Part shown: piece after piece, positions 24,746-38,233 of the stretch | How the letters are laid out: each line of letters begins with the position of its first letter | Numbering within the stretch: the first letter of the stretch is position 1 | DNA from: Acanthornis magna | Taxonomy: Eukaryota > Chordata > Aves > Passeriformes > Acanthizidae | Direction of reading: 5' to 3' | NCBI GenBank assembly: GCA_036785705.1 | Contig: JAWUZG010001076.1 | Coordinates: 124,001-188,000 of the forward strand | DNA length: 64,000 nt | Program-made: the position numbers and the translations under genes | Notes under the pieces: generated by a model | Databases searched by the model: none | The model's input: only the letters and a program-made list of their open reading frames with translations | What the model was told of the DNA's origin: nothing

Positions 24746-25595
24746 CTGAATCTAGAAAAGTGCTGGCTCAAACCTTGATGCTGTTAAATTCAATAGACCT
24801 TTTGCCAATAACATTCATAATGCTAGGATTTGCACACTCGGTTTTAGGTAGGTTAGTAAGTTCACAATAATGCAGGATTTTTATTGCAAATGATGTCATA
24901 TTAGTACTCGTGATTACTTAAGGCAGACTTTTTTAAGCCATGGTTAATTTATGGATTACTAGCAAATAAAATGACTTGCTGTATCAATTTAGGAATTTCA
25001 AATTCCGTTAAATGCAGTGTAGGTTTGAAATGTATTTTTAATACCTGTCATCTCCTGTAAGTAATTGGTACAATGTATACATAACATTAGTAGTAAAAGG
25101 ATACTTCAGAATTTTTCTAGTAACTATTTTAAGAGCTGTCTTTTCTCTCTTTTGTTTCATCTAAGGATCAAATTTTAGTTCCAACTATGATTTTACTGAA
25201 AACTCTGTAAGTTGTTAAATCAGTAATATGTGTGGGTTTGGGGTTATTTTCAGAAGTTAGAAGATTAAGTTCCTCTAGAAGGAGATAAAATGTCTAAATT
25301 CACCTAACCTTTTGTTCTGCTGTATGCTAGATCCTAACATCATCAGGTTCACAGTGGCCTTTCATTCAGTCATGACCTAGTTCAATGTACAGGTAACAAA
25401 TCAATAGCCTGAGATAGTAACATTTACTATCTAATTCCTACTACTTCAACAGTGGAATTCCACAGTTATGTCAATTATGTTTTGGAAATATCACTGAACT
25501 TTGCTTATTTGAACCCATTAATGTGCTGAGACAAGGTTGGGTTTGCTTCAATAACATTGCAGAATGATTTGATGATTTCAATACCTTTGTCTTAC

Positions 25596-25622
25596 AAAAA
25601 AAGAAAAGAAAAGAAAAAAAAA
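25596..25622. repeat. (AAAAG)n short repeat
   Basis: A7, then three G-terminated A-rich units, then A9 form a purely purine microsatellite. Confidence 0.85.
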
Positions 25623-28600
25623 TAATTGTTCAAAGAGTTGTATGAAACAGGTGCCATTGTACAGCCTGCAGCACACTCCTTGGTTCCTGGATTCTTGTTA
25701 AGTGCTGCTGTGGTCTGATGGGAGCAGTTCCGTTTCTATCGCACTGCTGCCATTAAGCCCTTGCTCTCAAGAAAGTTTTCTCCCACACATAAGTGTGCAG
25801 CCTTGAGTGAATAAAGTCCCAAAGAATTGGGATGGCACCTCTACAGCCAAATTAATTTATTTTTACCTGCTCTGGCAAGGTTGCTCTAGCAAGGTTTAAC
25901 ATGGTGAATACTACGTCTCATAACTGGGCTGTGTGAAAAGTAACATTCCCATCTGTTTGACTACAGCTTGAACTTTGGAAGATGGACAGTGGTCTTGTCA
26001 CATGTACGCTTTTTTTCTTCCATGGACTCTAGTGTGATTTTGTCTGGCCCTTTGTGTTAATTTATACTACACTACTCTCCCTGTTCCTGTATGTTGGTGG
26101 GAAGCCATGACTTCATGCTACCTTCACATCCAAGGGACTAATGAAAAAGAACACTGCTTACTATTTTCCTGGCATAAAGGGAAAGCCTAGAATGAGCAGA
26201 AATAATAATTTAACTTGTATTAAGTTTCTACATGCATTTTTCATCACCTGAAAAAAATTGTCTTCGCAAACTAACTTTTTAATGAGAAAGCTTCTAGTGT
26301 TGCTGGTAGCAATGATTAAGTATCTAACTACCTATAGCACTTCTTGTTAGTTCATTAAAAGACTAGCCTTCCTAATTACATTTGCATGTCTCTCCATAAT
26401 TTGTACAGACCTCAATAACTAAATGGGTGATAATCCGTCAGCAGAATTGCAAAAGACCTTGATCCTTACATACGCAAACCCTCGGGCAGTATTTACAGTT
26501 TTCTAATAGTGTGTTGCCTTTCTTACTTGATTTTTAACTGAATAGAAGACACTGTTGATGATATTAGCTTCACAAATAGTCTGTTGTGCAATGGATGAAG
26601 ACACTTTGGGATGGATATAGGCAATCTGTCCCCTTGCTCCCTAGTCATTGCAAAGACAGATCTCATTTCTGGTTTAGTTATTTGAAACTGTCTGTGTCTT
26701 TATTTCACTGATAAGTCATTTTAAAAGCTGGAGTGAATGTTATTTTTTTACTCTTTGAAGGCCTGATCTCTTTGTGATGCTTGGATGGCCAAAAGATGGT
26801 GACTTAAACACAAATTAGGTACCTGCAGCACAATTTCTAATGGTGCAGAGGTGAAGCTGGGGAATTGGTGCTCACCCTCTGAAGGTCAGAGCACAGATTG
26901 ACTTGCATGACTGGAGATACTCAGCACTTATAGTGCTGCTTTAAGTATATTCATCTGTTTTCTCTTTTATTTGTTCTTCTCTTCAGGCAGCTAAAAAACT
27001 AAGCCATTCTAATTTAATTTCTTTCCTTCTTAAAAAATTTTTATAATCTGGTCTTCAGCTTTAGTGTAATTTTACCTCTTCTTTCATACTTACGTGAGTT
27101 AAATGCTTTATGTCTCTATTTCATGTAGGAAATGCCTCCAAGGGCATCCACTTACATATAGCAATTTTGGTGCATCACCTCCGAATAATTCAGAGAAAAC
27201 CTATCCATCATTAGATGAAATTTTGCACTCTTATCATTGCAGTGCTCACTTTCTGATCATCTGAAAAGCTTTCAGACTCACCCATGAGTTATACAGCCAT
27301 CACTGCCCATTTTCTAGCTGAATCCCTGTGTCTACACATGCTCCTGGCTCACCAGCTCTGCTCTTAGTCTCCCCCCAGAGCAGCACAGGGTGATTATATT
27401 TCTAACTCATTTGGCTTATCACATTTAAGACTCTACTTGAAGAGCAAGGTCTCCGCTTTACCACTGCATCATTATCTTCTGAAATATTTTTAAAATGTGC
27501 CATTTTAGCCCTATGTTATATGTTCTGTCCTCAGAACAAGGCAGCAAAACTGGAACAGGGAGAAAGGAAAATGCCTGCTGTGTTTCGAGTTAGTGTTCCT
27601 ACTGGGACATATCTTTGAGGCAGGGCCATGTGGAGGTAGAGCAAATGGTGCAGGAAGGCACTTTGCTGAGTTGGAATGAAATATCACAAGCTGAAACAGT
27701 AGTTTCTGACCACCTGCCTGGACCAAGTGATTTCATCTGGGCTGCTATTGGAATTGTCCTTGTGTTGTTTGGCAACTCTTTGCAGCATCCTCTTTATATT
27801 ATTTCAGTTTGTGCAGATGTTGTGAATAAAGAGAAACTAGGAGAAAATGAGGAGTATCTTCTCTTCCAGAAAAGCTTGTTACCTATGGCAAAATCCTCCA
27901 AATCATTACTCTTTTACAAAGGGGCAGTCATATGCTGTAAATAATGAACAGTAATGATAAAACATCTGAGAAGACTTAGATAAGAACATGTATTGAAAAA
28001 ATGCAATTATTATGGTCTGAGAGTTTTCACAGTGGGCGAAACCATGTACTTTATAATTTCTACTATTTAATTTTTTAATCGCGTTTCTTTCAAAGTTAAT
28101 TTATTCTGATGAAGTGGGATATCTGCTGATTATTTAACATATCCATCTATTTTGTGAGCTTTAGTGTTGCCCTGAGTTTCATGTTAATTATATAGGACCA
28201 TCACTATATTTAAAAACCAGTCTTCATTAAAAAAAACTAAATCATTAATATATCAGCTGTTAGCTGTACTTAACAGAGGTCTTCTGCATCTCTCACAGGC
28301 TTTATGAATTCTTAGGCTTGCAGTCCTTTCTGCTATTTATGTGTACTGAAGCAACCATATAATTTATCTGGTTTGGAGCTCCTTTCTTCCAGCATATTCA
28401 GAGCTTACCGGTATCACTAATAGGAAAACAGAAAGAGATTCATCCCTTAATTCCTAAACATCTTGATAAATGAGCAACAGAACCTGCCAACTAGCTAATA
28501 TAACATGGTATACAGACCGTGATATTAGGTATAAGAGGTTGATTTGGCCGGAATTTTGAGTATGTCATGTGACTTGTAAAGAGATGAAAATAAAAGATAT

Positions 28601-31600
28601 TAAATACATAGCCTGCCTCAGTATTTTCCCCAGCACTCACATGGAAGTGACAACAGAGTTCCTGCTCTTCACTTCAGGTGTTTTATAAACTTGCCTACCT
28701 TCTTGGCTGCCACCAGTTGAAATGCTGGTGTGAGGAATTAGGATTGGATGCCTGGGTGATGAGAAAATGAAAAGGATTGCTCTTCAAATGATTCTGAGGG
28801 GATGTGCAATAGAGCAGAACCCTTTTTGAAGGATTGGTTCAAAGGAAAACATAGGCTCAAAATAATGAGCTTTTAAAAACCTGTCTTACTGCTTGTGGTT
28901 CCTCACTGTGCTTCAGATATAATTCATATCAAGGTTTTAGGATTTATCATTACCTAGACTACCCTGACCTCCATCAGTGCCCCGCCTACAAATACAGATA
29001 GTCTTTGTGTAGAATGCCTTCATACCCTCAAAGTTCTAGAAATTTCAGTAACATTAAATAAATAATATTAAAGGCAAAAATTTCTGGCATTACCTAAAAT
29101 TTTCCCCAATTACTATGAAGAGGAAGAAACTTGTATTTTGGCTTCCTTAATGCAGTAAGTGTTGGTTAAGTTGGATTTAGCTACTTGACTGTGTCATGAT
29201 AGATAAAGATTAGAACTGTATAAATAAAATACTAGGCACATGGTTAATATTTTTCTAACTAGAAGGCACAGCTAAAAAGTTTGGGTTTGTACATGAAACC
29301 AACTTAAATAGTCCTGAGTTTTGAAAATGCACCCATTTTCAGTTTTTTTTCTTCTTCTCCTTATTTGGTGAGGCTTCCTTTATTTTTCCAGGGATCAGCT
29401 GAGGAACACTGGTGCAATATTCCTCCCTGGCACTGGTGTCCCTTGTTCAGTGACACTGTGTGTCCCATGTGGTCATTCTCTCCAAGGGCGTTATTGTAAC
29501 AGTATATTAGAATTTTTTTCCTTCCTAAAATTAGTCTAAGGCATTTCAAATACTTGGTCTTAAGGGCACAGCTGATTCATGTGGGAGCTTTTCAAGGGAA
29601 AAATGGTAGTAATGTGCCCAGATTCTGTTTTCCTGATGTGGGGAAAGGGCACTGAAAGTATTCTATGCCTTTGAAAATGCTTTTTCTTTTGGTCCCCAAT
29701 TTACTTTGGTTTTTATTGCTTAAATATTGCCCACGAAATATTAGCCAGTTGTAGCGCTTGACTGAATTATGTGTAAGATGAGCTAAAAAACATTGTTCTT
29801 CCATGTTTCTTTGTGTCATTCAATAGCTCTGATCTGACTTCTGAAATATATTTACACATTTTTCTTGGAGTTTCATGACATCATCACATCTGTAGATTTA
29901 GGGGTCTGATGCAAATGATGATCTGATTCTGTTAAAATGATCAGTCTGCCAAAACATGAACAACATTTTGTATTCTCTCCATCTCTTACATGACTGAACA
30001 GATTCCAGTATTTTATGTTATGGACTTTGTTTTGAATCACACTCTTTTGTTGCATGCATGAAGTTTTTTGAAACTTTCTTCTGATATATCAGTATTGGCA
30101 ACAGCTGGTCCTCCCTTCCTTAAGTACCCAATACTTTTCACAAACTTTTTGACTCTTAAAAGAGTACTACTTGTGGGTTTTGTAATCATTTTAGCATCAT
30201 GGTTTTTTTAGTTAAATGCCCACACAAATAGAAATTAAAGGAATCTTGGTATGATATAAAGTTATTTGGATTAATTAATCCCTATCAAAACTTCACTGAG
30301 CTATTTACATATGTATTATAGGTCAATATAGACCTCCATTTTATTTCATGTCTTTATGTAAAAACTTCTTTACAGCCTGGATATTTGCTTCCATGTGCTT
30401 TGCCTGTGAGCTCCAATAAGTATGACTCAGAGATGTTGCTTGGACTTTCATTTTTATTTTAAGCATAAAGACTATTGTAGTTCCAACAGATTATTATTTA
30501 AAAGTTGGTTTAAAAATACTAAACAGATAAATATTTAAGAAAACTCCTTTACCATGCAGCCCAATATTTCATAAAATATGTATAGTTTTTACTTCTACTC
30601 CTGCAGAGAATGTAAGAAATCATCTTATTTTGGTACCAGTATAATGTGTCAGAATAGTTGTGCTTTGTGGTCTAATCAAAAATATTAGCTGAAATGGGGA
30701 GGATGAGGGTCTTTATGGATTGCTATATGGACAGAAGAGATTTTTTGTTCTTTAGTATAAAAGGAATCATCCAGTGATTCCATTGAAAATATTTAGTTTG
30801 AACACTGATATCGAAATATTGCACTGAAAGATAAACAGATGACTTCAGAATGATGGTAGCAAATGCAATTATGCTTCAACCCACAATAATCTTAAGTGAG
30901 ATATTTTATTAAATGTTAATAACTTTGGGGACTAGACTGGTTTCTTCTTAGGTCTTTCAAATAAGAGTTATTCTGTGCAACAAGATGCTTGCAATGTAAA
31001 GGTGGAATGTGTACCAAGGGATGATTCTGAGGGCTTAAAACCATTTAAGATTTATTAATTTTCTGGAGTTGGGTTGACATGGTTCCATGAATAGGCACAA
31101 GGCCTGGAGAGTGGGATTAGGAAGGTTTCCAGAGGCTCTGAACTCATGTCAAGCAAAACTGTCATGCCAAGCAGCTAAGTCAACTGAATAGGGAAAAGTC
31201 TTGGAAGTGCTTTATCAATGCATAATGTTTGTAAATTTTATTCAATTAATTTACAGCTGCAGGGCTCATGAGGCTGAGATTAAAGTTTTGTAAAGTTTTG
31301 ATAAGGAAGCAGCCAAAACCAAACAAAAACATTTGATTAGCTTTGGATGTTTTTTTAACAAGTTGGCAGGGGAACAAAATTGCAAGCAAGTATTTCAGAG
31401 GAAGGTGTACCCAGTCTTGGGAGCTACTGTAGTCGGCTGGATTGGTAGCAGAATGCCTGCCAGGATCCTGCATGAAGTGCCTGCAGGTATGCTTGACATT
31501 TGCTTCCCCCTCTGCCAACAGGTGCCTCGAGGAAAAGCCATGTCCCAGAGAAAAGCCTCTGGAATTTAGTGCTACCAAAAGTACTTGCAAATAAACATTG

Positions 31601-33250
31601 TGCTTTAAATTCCTGTTATTTTTACGACAAGATTAAATAGAATTTACTTCAGACAAAACATGAGTGAGAAAGAAGATATGCCAGAAGATGCCCAAGGTGC
31701 TAGCATATGAGCTTTACAATTTATTTTTTTTTTTAATTTTAAATTATTGGGACGATCAGGCAAACACTCAACTTCTCCTAGAGTCCTTTGGATATGACTT
31801 GGCAAGATCACAGTCAGGGCTGCCACCCCCTTTCTCTGTTGATTGTGGCTGAGTTAGGAGAAATGGCATTGCTTGTTGATATCTTACTTTTGTCCCTTAT
31901 GTAAGCCCAAGAGAGATCAGAATTCTGGAACCAAGCTTAACCTGAGCCCTCCCTCTCATATGCAACGCGTCTTGCTGAGGGAGCAGTTTCTGTTCCTTTT
32001 AGTTGTATGCATTCATTACTTCATATTTGCATTACTGAAAAGAGCAGCATTTTTGTTGTTTTCTTACATGCATTGTTAATTTTTAGACTTGGGTTCCCAT
32101 TCATCAATATTGTTTCTTAATAACTGAGTGAATTATCCAGTCAGCTTTTACACTTCCAGTGATTGTGAAATTTGTATTTTATTTGCAACCTTCTCCCAGT
32201 ATATCTACAAAGGAAAAGGAACTTCCATTAAAATCAAGTTATCACGTGGGAACCCACCTGCTTTTGCTGAAATATTTGGATTTATTTTGGGGAAATCTAA
32301 ACAAAATGCTTCAATTTCTGTCAGGTCACAATAAAAGCAAGCAATTCAGTTTGTTAAGAGCATCTTTCAAGGGAGTGAGTGGTGTAGGCTTGATGCATTG
32401 GATTAATTTCTGAAATTACAGATGAGAATCTTCCCTGCACTGCTGCTGTTCTGGAAGAACTTGAAGGCTTTGTAAGTGTAAATTGTGCCACGCACTATGG
32501 TTATTTGACGTTGAACTCATTGTTCATGGTTGGATGCTAAATATGTTTTGCAATGTCATTTCCATAAAAGTTTGAAAAGAAGCAAGTCTTCCTTTATTAA
32601 GTAATGTTTCCTTCATAAATCCTGCTGACATTTTAGGATTGGAGGAAAAAGTGGAGACAAGTAGCTTTCAAATTTCCTTCTATCTTAGAATAACACTGTG
32701 ACCAAGTGCCCAGACTTTCTGGTGAGGTTTGCATGCCTTCCACTGAGTTTTTTACACTGGGGCAGCAGGTGAAAGGCATCTGGGTTTGTCCTGGGAGAGT
32801 TTATAGAAAGTCTTAAAAGGCATTTTATAAAGTTTTACTGAAACTTTTTAAATTTTTTGCATGGCCCCTACCCAAGTTCATGATTGTGAAATATAATATA
32901 GGGATGAACATTCAATCCAGTCTACCTCTCCAATACAGAGGAGATACTAGAAGTTCATTATTTGAATGCTTTGGCATGATTTTTGGTTCTGTGTGCTATT
33001 TGCCCGGTTTCATTCTGGTTTTCCATATTTCCTTCTTCAAATGTCTCTGTGGATTGTTCTAATGTAGTTTGGAAGTTGGCAGAGCATTGTCTTAAACCTG
33101 AAAGTTTTGGTATAGTGTGACATCCATTGTTTTCCGCTGTCACTAAGAGCAAAGAAATCTTGCTGAGCTGTGAAACTGCACACTTAAAACCAAGTGCTGC
33201 ATTTATGTGAAGTTAAACACATTCAATATCAAACTTTGCACAAGATTCAG

Positions 33251-33320
33251 ATTTTTCTGTCCTAACTTTGCATGAAAAAGATCATCTTTTTCTATCTTAA
33301 CTTTGCATGAAAGAAATGAA
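33251..33320. repeat. Tandem duplication of a 35-bp unit (2 copies)
   Basis: Copy 1 (33251-33285) and copy 2 (33286-33320) share TTTTTCTRTCYTAACTTTGC and ATGAAARA, with several substitutions. The 13-base core TAACTTTGCATGA is identical in both. Divergence is higher than in the 18.3 kb duplication, so it is older. Confidence 0.9.
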
Positions 33321-36300
33321 GAAGATTTCTCTGAAGTCTGAAAATATTTGGGTTTGCATTCATTAATGTAGTGTCAGTATATAGATGACTTCTGCACTTT
33401 CAAAACAGGCTCAACTCCTCCCCCCGCAGTTTCTTTAGGGTGTTTAGAATGATCATGGTTTTTATTTCACTGAAGAGACAATACATTTCTTAAAAGGTAG
33501 CCATGACATATTGACTCCTTAATCACAGCAATAATTATACATGATTTTTCCATGTATCAGGATCAGCCTGTTTATTTCTGTGTGAGAAAAATAAATTATG
33601 TTTCTATATAGGATTCTTAAATGACGGTAGAAGAAAAAAGCAAAGCTCTGCTGGGAATTGCATCTATTATTAAGACTCTCAGAGCATTAAAAGCATTAGA
33701 ATAATAACCTGTTACAATAAACCAATGATATAGCTAAGCCCTCTCTTCTTGAAAAAGAGAAGTCTTGATTCATCGTTCAGGTGTAAATATATGTCACAGA
33801 AGTCAGTGATTTGGTAAGATATACAGTGATTCTCTGAAATTAATAAAACTTTAAAACAAAGATATTTAAAGCAGCAAATCAGGAACTGAAATGCCAGGAG
33901 TCATGGGAAAGATGGACTTGTTCTCCTAAATAGTTGGTCTGGATTTTAATGAGACCATTTTATAGCAGAAACAAAGGAATATTGTATTCATTATGATAAA
34001 GATATTATGAGATGAAAAATTTTCTATGCCTACACAGCGTACTTGCTTTCTGATAGCAGCTGTAATTTGTGTGGGTTCTATGCAGTCAGTCCATTTTTAA
34101 GTCTGTTGCATTATTCCCTATATTACAAAATGCCCATATGTTGTTAGCTTCTATTTTAAGGGAATAAAAGTAAAAGCTGTTTCTGCAAAGTCTAGCGTAG
34201 AGACTAGGAAGGTGTTTCTGCTGTTTTAAATCAATTATATTTGTCTATAGCACTCAGCATGGCCTCAAAAATAAAAGTTGTGAGGAGAGGGAGTAGGTTT
34301 CTTCACAACTTATCCTGAGCTATGTGTCCTGGAGAATTTTAATTTAGTTGGAAGAAACTGATCACATGACTGAGGGCTCTGGGGCTCTCTGATATGCAGT
34401 TCCTCTCAGTCTTAGGGGCAGCAACTATTTCAGCAATAGTCTGCCTTTAAATGTTAAGGTCTGAGAGATGCACCCATGTTCAAGCAGGTACTATCTTTGT
34501 ACTGTTGCATTTATCCTTTTGTTGTACTCCCAGTTCCCTGTAGCCTCTGCACTGCTCTTAGGCACTGCTTTTGCCTGACTCTGACCCTCCTCCCCTCCAA
34601 ACACCTGGGAGTATAAAAAAGCCACCATTAGATCCAGCCCACTGTTTGTGTCCGGGGTGTGTTTCTTGTCAGTGCAGCCAGGGCCACTTCCACTGACAGC
34701 CATGCTTGGAAGAGTTACGGACGGTCAGAAGTGTGGTCTGGCAATGGTTTATTGATAAGAAGGCAATGGGGGTGGACAATGGACACTGCTGACATCTTCA
34801 TTTAGGCATAAGAGCTGCAAGAACATTCTTTGATAGAGGCTGATTTTGAAAACAAACTTGCTCAGTGAGGAGGTGCTTGGTGAGGCTTCCCATATGAGAA
34901 ATGTCCATCTTTGGGGTAAACAAGAACATAACAACAAAATAAGCAGTCCAACTGCTGTTTCAGGAAACTGGTTTATTGATTACTTATGGCAATTGATACT
35001 CTAAATGCAGTTAAATTCTGGTGGGCCAAAAGCAATATTTGAGAAAGCTGATCTTCCCACGATTGACTGACACATGACATTGAAGCCTGATCCTTGTTCC
35101 TGGTTGACTTACAGCTAAGACTTCACCCTGTTTTGTAGCTTCTCTTTAAAACACATCGAGTTTTTTAATGAGATTTCAGGAAATTACTGTGTTTTTCAGT
35201 CATCCCTTTTACTTTCTTTGGTTTTGTAACTTACTGATAATATACTCTTACAAAAAATAGCTGTCCGCAAATGGTAGATAATGTGAGGGAGATGTAGTGG
35301 CCTGTAAACTTTCTTCTAGAGAAATTTAACTCTGAGTTCAAGGCAGTCTGATTGCCGAGAAGATAAGCTATGGTCAGTGGTGTGTTTATGAGTACAGAGA
35401 TCTTCCTGCTATGGGAGCACTTGACAAGAAACAGAGAAGGCATGTGAAGAGCTAAATATGCAGCAAGACTGTTTATATCCTCCTGACTACTTCGCTCCTC
35501 TGCCTATGCAGAGATTTCCTAATTTTCTGTCTTTATTCTTCTCCTTGATTTTATGTAGCTTAATCCAGGATTGCTTAGGGCAATTTGCTCATTATAGTGC
35601 AAATGTTTTAGTCTCTCTCTGTTATGAAGCAAGTTCCCTTTACTAAATTATTTTCTCATGTCGGTGCATTCTTTGCCCTGCCTCAAGTGGGGACTAAAGG
35701 AACAGATATACTGCATATATACTGCATATCATTTTCATGTCTGCTGCAATATTTCTGTGTTATAGTGCAGAGAAAGACAGTGTTGTAGAGTAGTAGTTTA
35801 AACTTGTCGTAGTTTATCTTGCAAAGAAGAAAACAAATATTAACAAATGCTTTATACTTGTTATTCTGTAAGTTATCCAGATTTGCTGACTTCTACCTCA
35901 GCATTTCTATTTGTATCCTAACTATCATAATATTTTTGCCTTTTAAAAAAAAATACATCCTGTCTCCCCGGTATGGAATGATTTGCAGTACTTCCTCACA
36001 CATATTAGCTAAAATCCCTGAAAGGCAGCTTGGGATAAGGGTCATCTTTGGTAGTGGCAAAAGGCTGCAGAATTTATCAGCATTCAGTCAAATGGAAAGG
36101 ACTTTCAGTTCACTGTGGGAAAGAGAAAAGTGCACAATCTTTGGTGAATCTTCCTGTTACTAACTGATTTTGAAAATATGTTAATTAATGTGATGAATTG
36201 TTACTCTTTCCATTTAATAGTTCAATTACAAAAGTCTGCTGAGAGCAGAGAGCAAAGCACACAGGTGTTCACCAAGCAGTGTGTGTGTGGTAGCTCGGCA

Positions 36301-36460
36301 GAGCCAGGGCTGGCCTGTGCAGGTGCCCACACTGTGCCATCTGAAGTGTGTTTGTCACAGGGATCTCACACCATGTGGAGGGTGTATGCTGTACGTCCTG
36401 CTACTGCTGTCAGCAGCTGGATGACACTTAAAAGGCACAGTCATGGGCATGCCAGAAAGA
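33321..36460. other. Gene-less stretch
   Basis: No gene is supported. At 34612-34620 there is a TATAAAAAA in a GC-richer context (34560-34700) that could be a TATA box but has no other core promoter element. The phrase TGGTTTATTGAT recurs at about 34745 and 34971, which could mark an unrecognised repeat. Plus-strand open frames at 35819-36163 (114 codons) and 36178-36510 (110 codons) lack motifs. Confidence 0.55.
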
Positions 36461-36625
36461 AAGTTAGATTGGCATTCAAGAGGTTAATTAGAATAGGAAA
36501 GAGCAATTAAAGGGACGTGACGATGTCTTCATAAAACAGTAATTGAGCGCTCTTCATTAAGTGATCTCATTAAATGAGGCAGAGGATTTGTTGTTGTTGA
36601 AATTCTGGACTTGCTGTTAAGATTC
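36461..36625. promoter_or_regulatory. Conserved-noncoding-like block (candidate enhancer)
   Basis: The block has clustered homeodomain-type cores (GGTTAATTAG, CAATTAAAG, GTAATTGAGCGC, TTCATTAAGTG, CATTAAATGAGG) and a CRE-like GGGACGTGACGATG, without any repeat character. This composition is typical of vertebrate conserved noncoding elements. Sequence composition alone cannot prove conservation. Confidence 0.25.
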
Positions 36626-37707
36626 TCTAATCAGCTTTCTGAAAGGGGAGTTATTACAATACCATAACTTTTGAAACCTTTTATTGTTCTCAAGATACTG
36701 CGAGGTGTGTTTTGTGTGGATGTATTTTCCTTGGCATCAAAATGGAGAAATGGAAATAATAATGTTGCTTGTGTATGAATGTCACGAGTCCATTATTTTT
36801 ATTTGCCCCACCTATGAGACAAATGAAGGTTTAGCTCCTAGTTTCAGTAACTGCATCCTTGTATTATGTATGTTGTGTGGTAATGTGGCTGCACATGCAG
36901 AATACAAATCAATACCTTAACAGCAAGTAACAGATGGATGGCTCCTGCGAAAGAACTTTGTTGTCCATTTATTGATCACAGTTATGTTAACAGAGACATA
37001 CCATAACTACCAGTGCCAAAATAAACATCAGTTTAAATAGTGGTCCTGTGAGAACAGGATTGTTGCTGGTTTACTTGGTGAGAGCAGTCTTGTCAACTGC
37101 TCGACTGATTCTTAAATTCTCTGAACTTAAACAAAGAGCAGGAATGTTTCAGAGAGATGTTTGTGTTGTATAAAATACCTTAAATATTGTGAAGAATTAA
37201 AGCATTTAAATCACAACAAATAAAACCTCCTATGGAAAAATATTAAGTAAAAAGAGGCACAGTGAAATGCTGCTGATTTAAAACCAACCAAAAAAGAAGT
37301 AATCGTTTTACCTAATGTGATGCTGTTCATATTCCTGCTGTGTATCATTGGCTCAATGATTTCTGTTGGTTTTCTTTTCTACCTCTGGATATAAGACCCA
37401 CAGAACTGCAGGGGCACATGGAGAAAGGACAGCAAAACTCAGTCTGCATCAAGTATTTCTGTTGTAGAAAGTAAGCAAAATGAAAGCAGATGGAAAAGCT
37501 CCATATCACTCTAAGTCCCTTACCATGACCCTCGATACTGTGTGCTGCAGCGGTAAACGCCCACACAGTGATTCGGTTACTAATTATTTTTGAAGTTATT
37601 GATGTCCTTCCAAAATCTTCTAAAGTGATTTACATGTGTGAGTGTGTGACATACATTTCATGGATATGTTTGTGCTCTTGTTTGTCTCGCTCTCTGTTTT
37701 GCACTGT

Positions 37708-37741
37708 GGCCCCAGCTCTGTGACGGCCCCAGCTCTGTGAT
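37708..37741. repeat. 17-bp tandem duplication
   Basis: GGCCCCAGCTCTGTGAC is followed directly by GGCCCCAGCTCTGTGAT, two copies with one terminal difference. Confidence 0.92.
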
Positions 37742-38142
37742 TGCCCAGTGTCAGTTATCTTCTTGCCTCCTCTTGGCACAAAAACAACTTGTTCCCTTTT
37801 AGAGGAAGCCCTGGCTACTGAACACAGATATATTGACATCTTTTCCACATATCCACCAGGGCCTGCTTTCTACAGAGCAATGTAAATATAACCAACCTGG
37901 AACAGCATGAATGCAAGCCAATATATGTCATTTGCTGCCAATTTTTCTTCTATATTGCAAAAGCAGTTTAGAGGCATCCATAACATACCCTTACTGTAAA
38001 CAGCATTGCTCTGATTAGTCGTAGTAATAAAAGTCCATTTTTCTTAAATGGCGTTTCAGTGAAGTACTAATTAATTCCGAGGATTTGGGAATTCACATTG
38101 TGTAGCTTGTGTTTTCTATTACCACCATATGTAATTTATTGG

Positions 38143-38159
38143 AAAAAAAAAAAAAAAAA
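38143..38159 (+). repeat. A17 homopolymer
   Basis: Seventeen consecutive A residues follow TTTATTGG. No AATAAA signal lies at the expected distance upstream and no recognisable retrocopy precedes it, so it is treated as simple sequence. Confidence 0.85.
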
Positions 38160-38211
38160 TACATGAGGGGAAGAAAAGAAAGACATATAACATTTTAAAA
38201 GTGACAGGGAA

Positions 38212-38233
38212 GGTAGTAGGTAGTAGGTAGTAG
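38212..38233. repeat. (GGTAGTA)3 minisatellite
   Basis: Three head-to-tail heptamers GGTAGTA are visible, followed by G and CTTTAG. Confidence 0.92.

Larger units (their letters stand above)
22422..33250. other. Gene-less AT-rich stretch
   Basis: No gene supported over almost 11 kb. Minor items inside are listed separately (a short pseudoexon-like segment at 23137-23190, a possible CR1 tail near 24.7 kb and an AAAAG repeat at 25.6 kb). The 109-codon plus-strand open frame at 27615-27944 has no recognisable motif, splice support or conserved-looking composition. Confidence 0.65.

Noticed and set aside
38143..38159. A17 run as a retrocopy poly(A) tail
   Set aside because: No AATAAA at the proper distance upstream and no recognisable transcript sequence precedes it.
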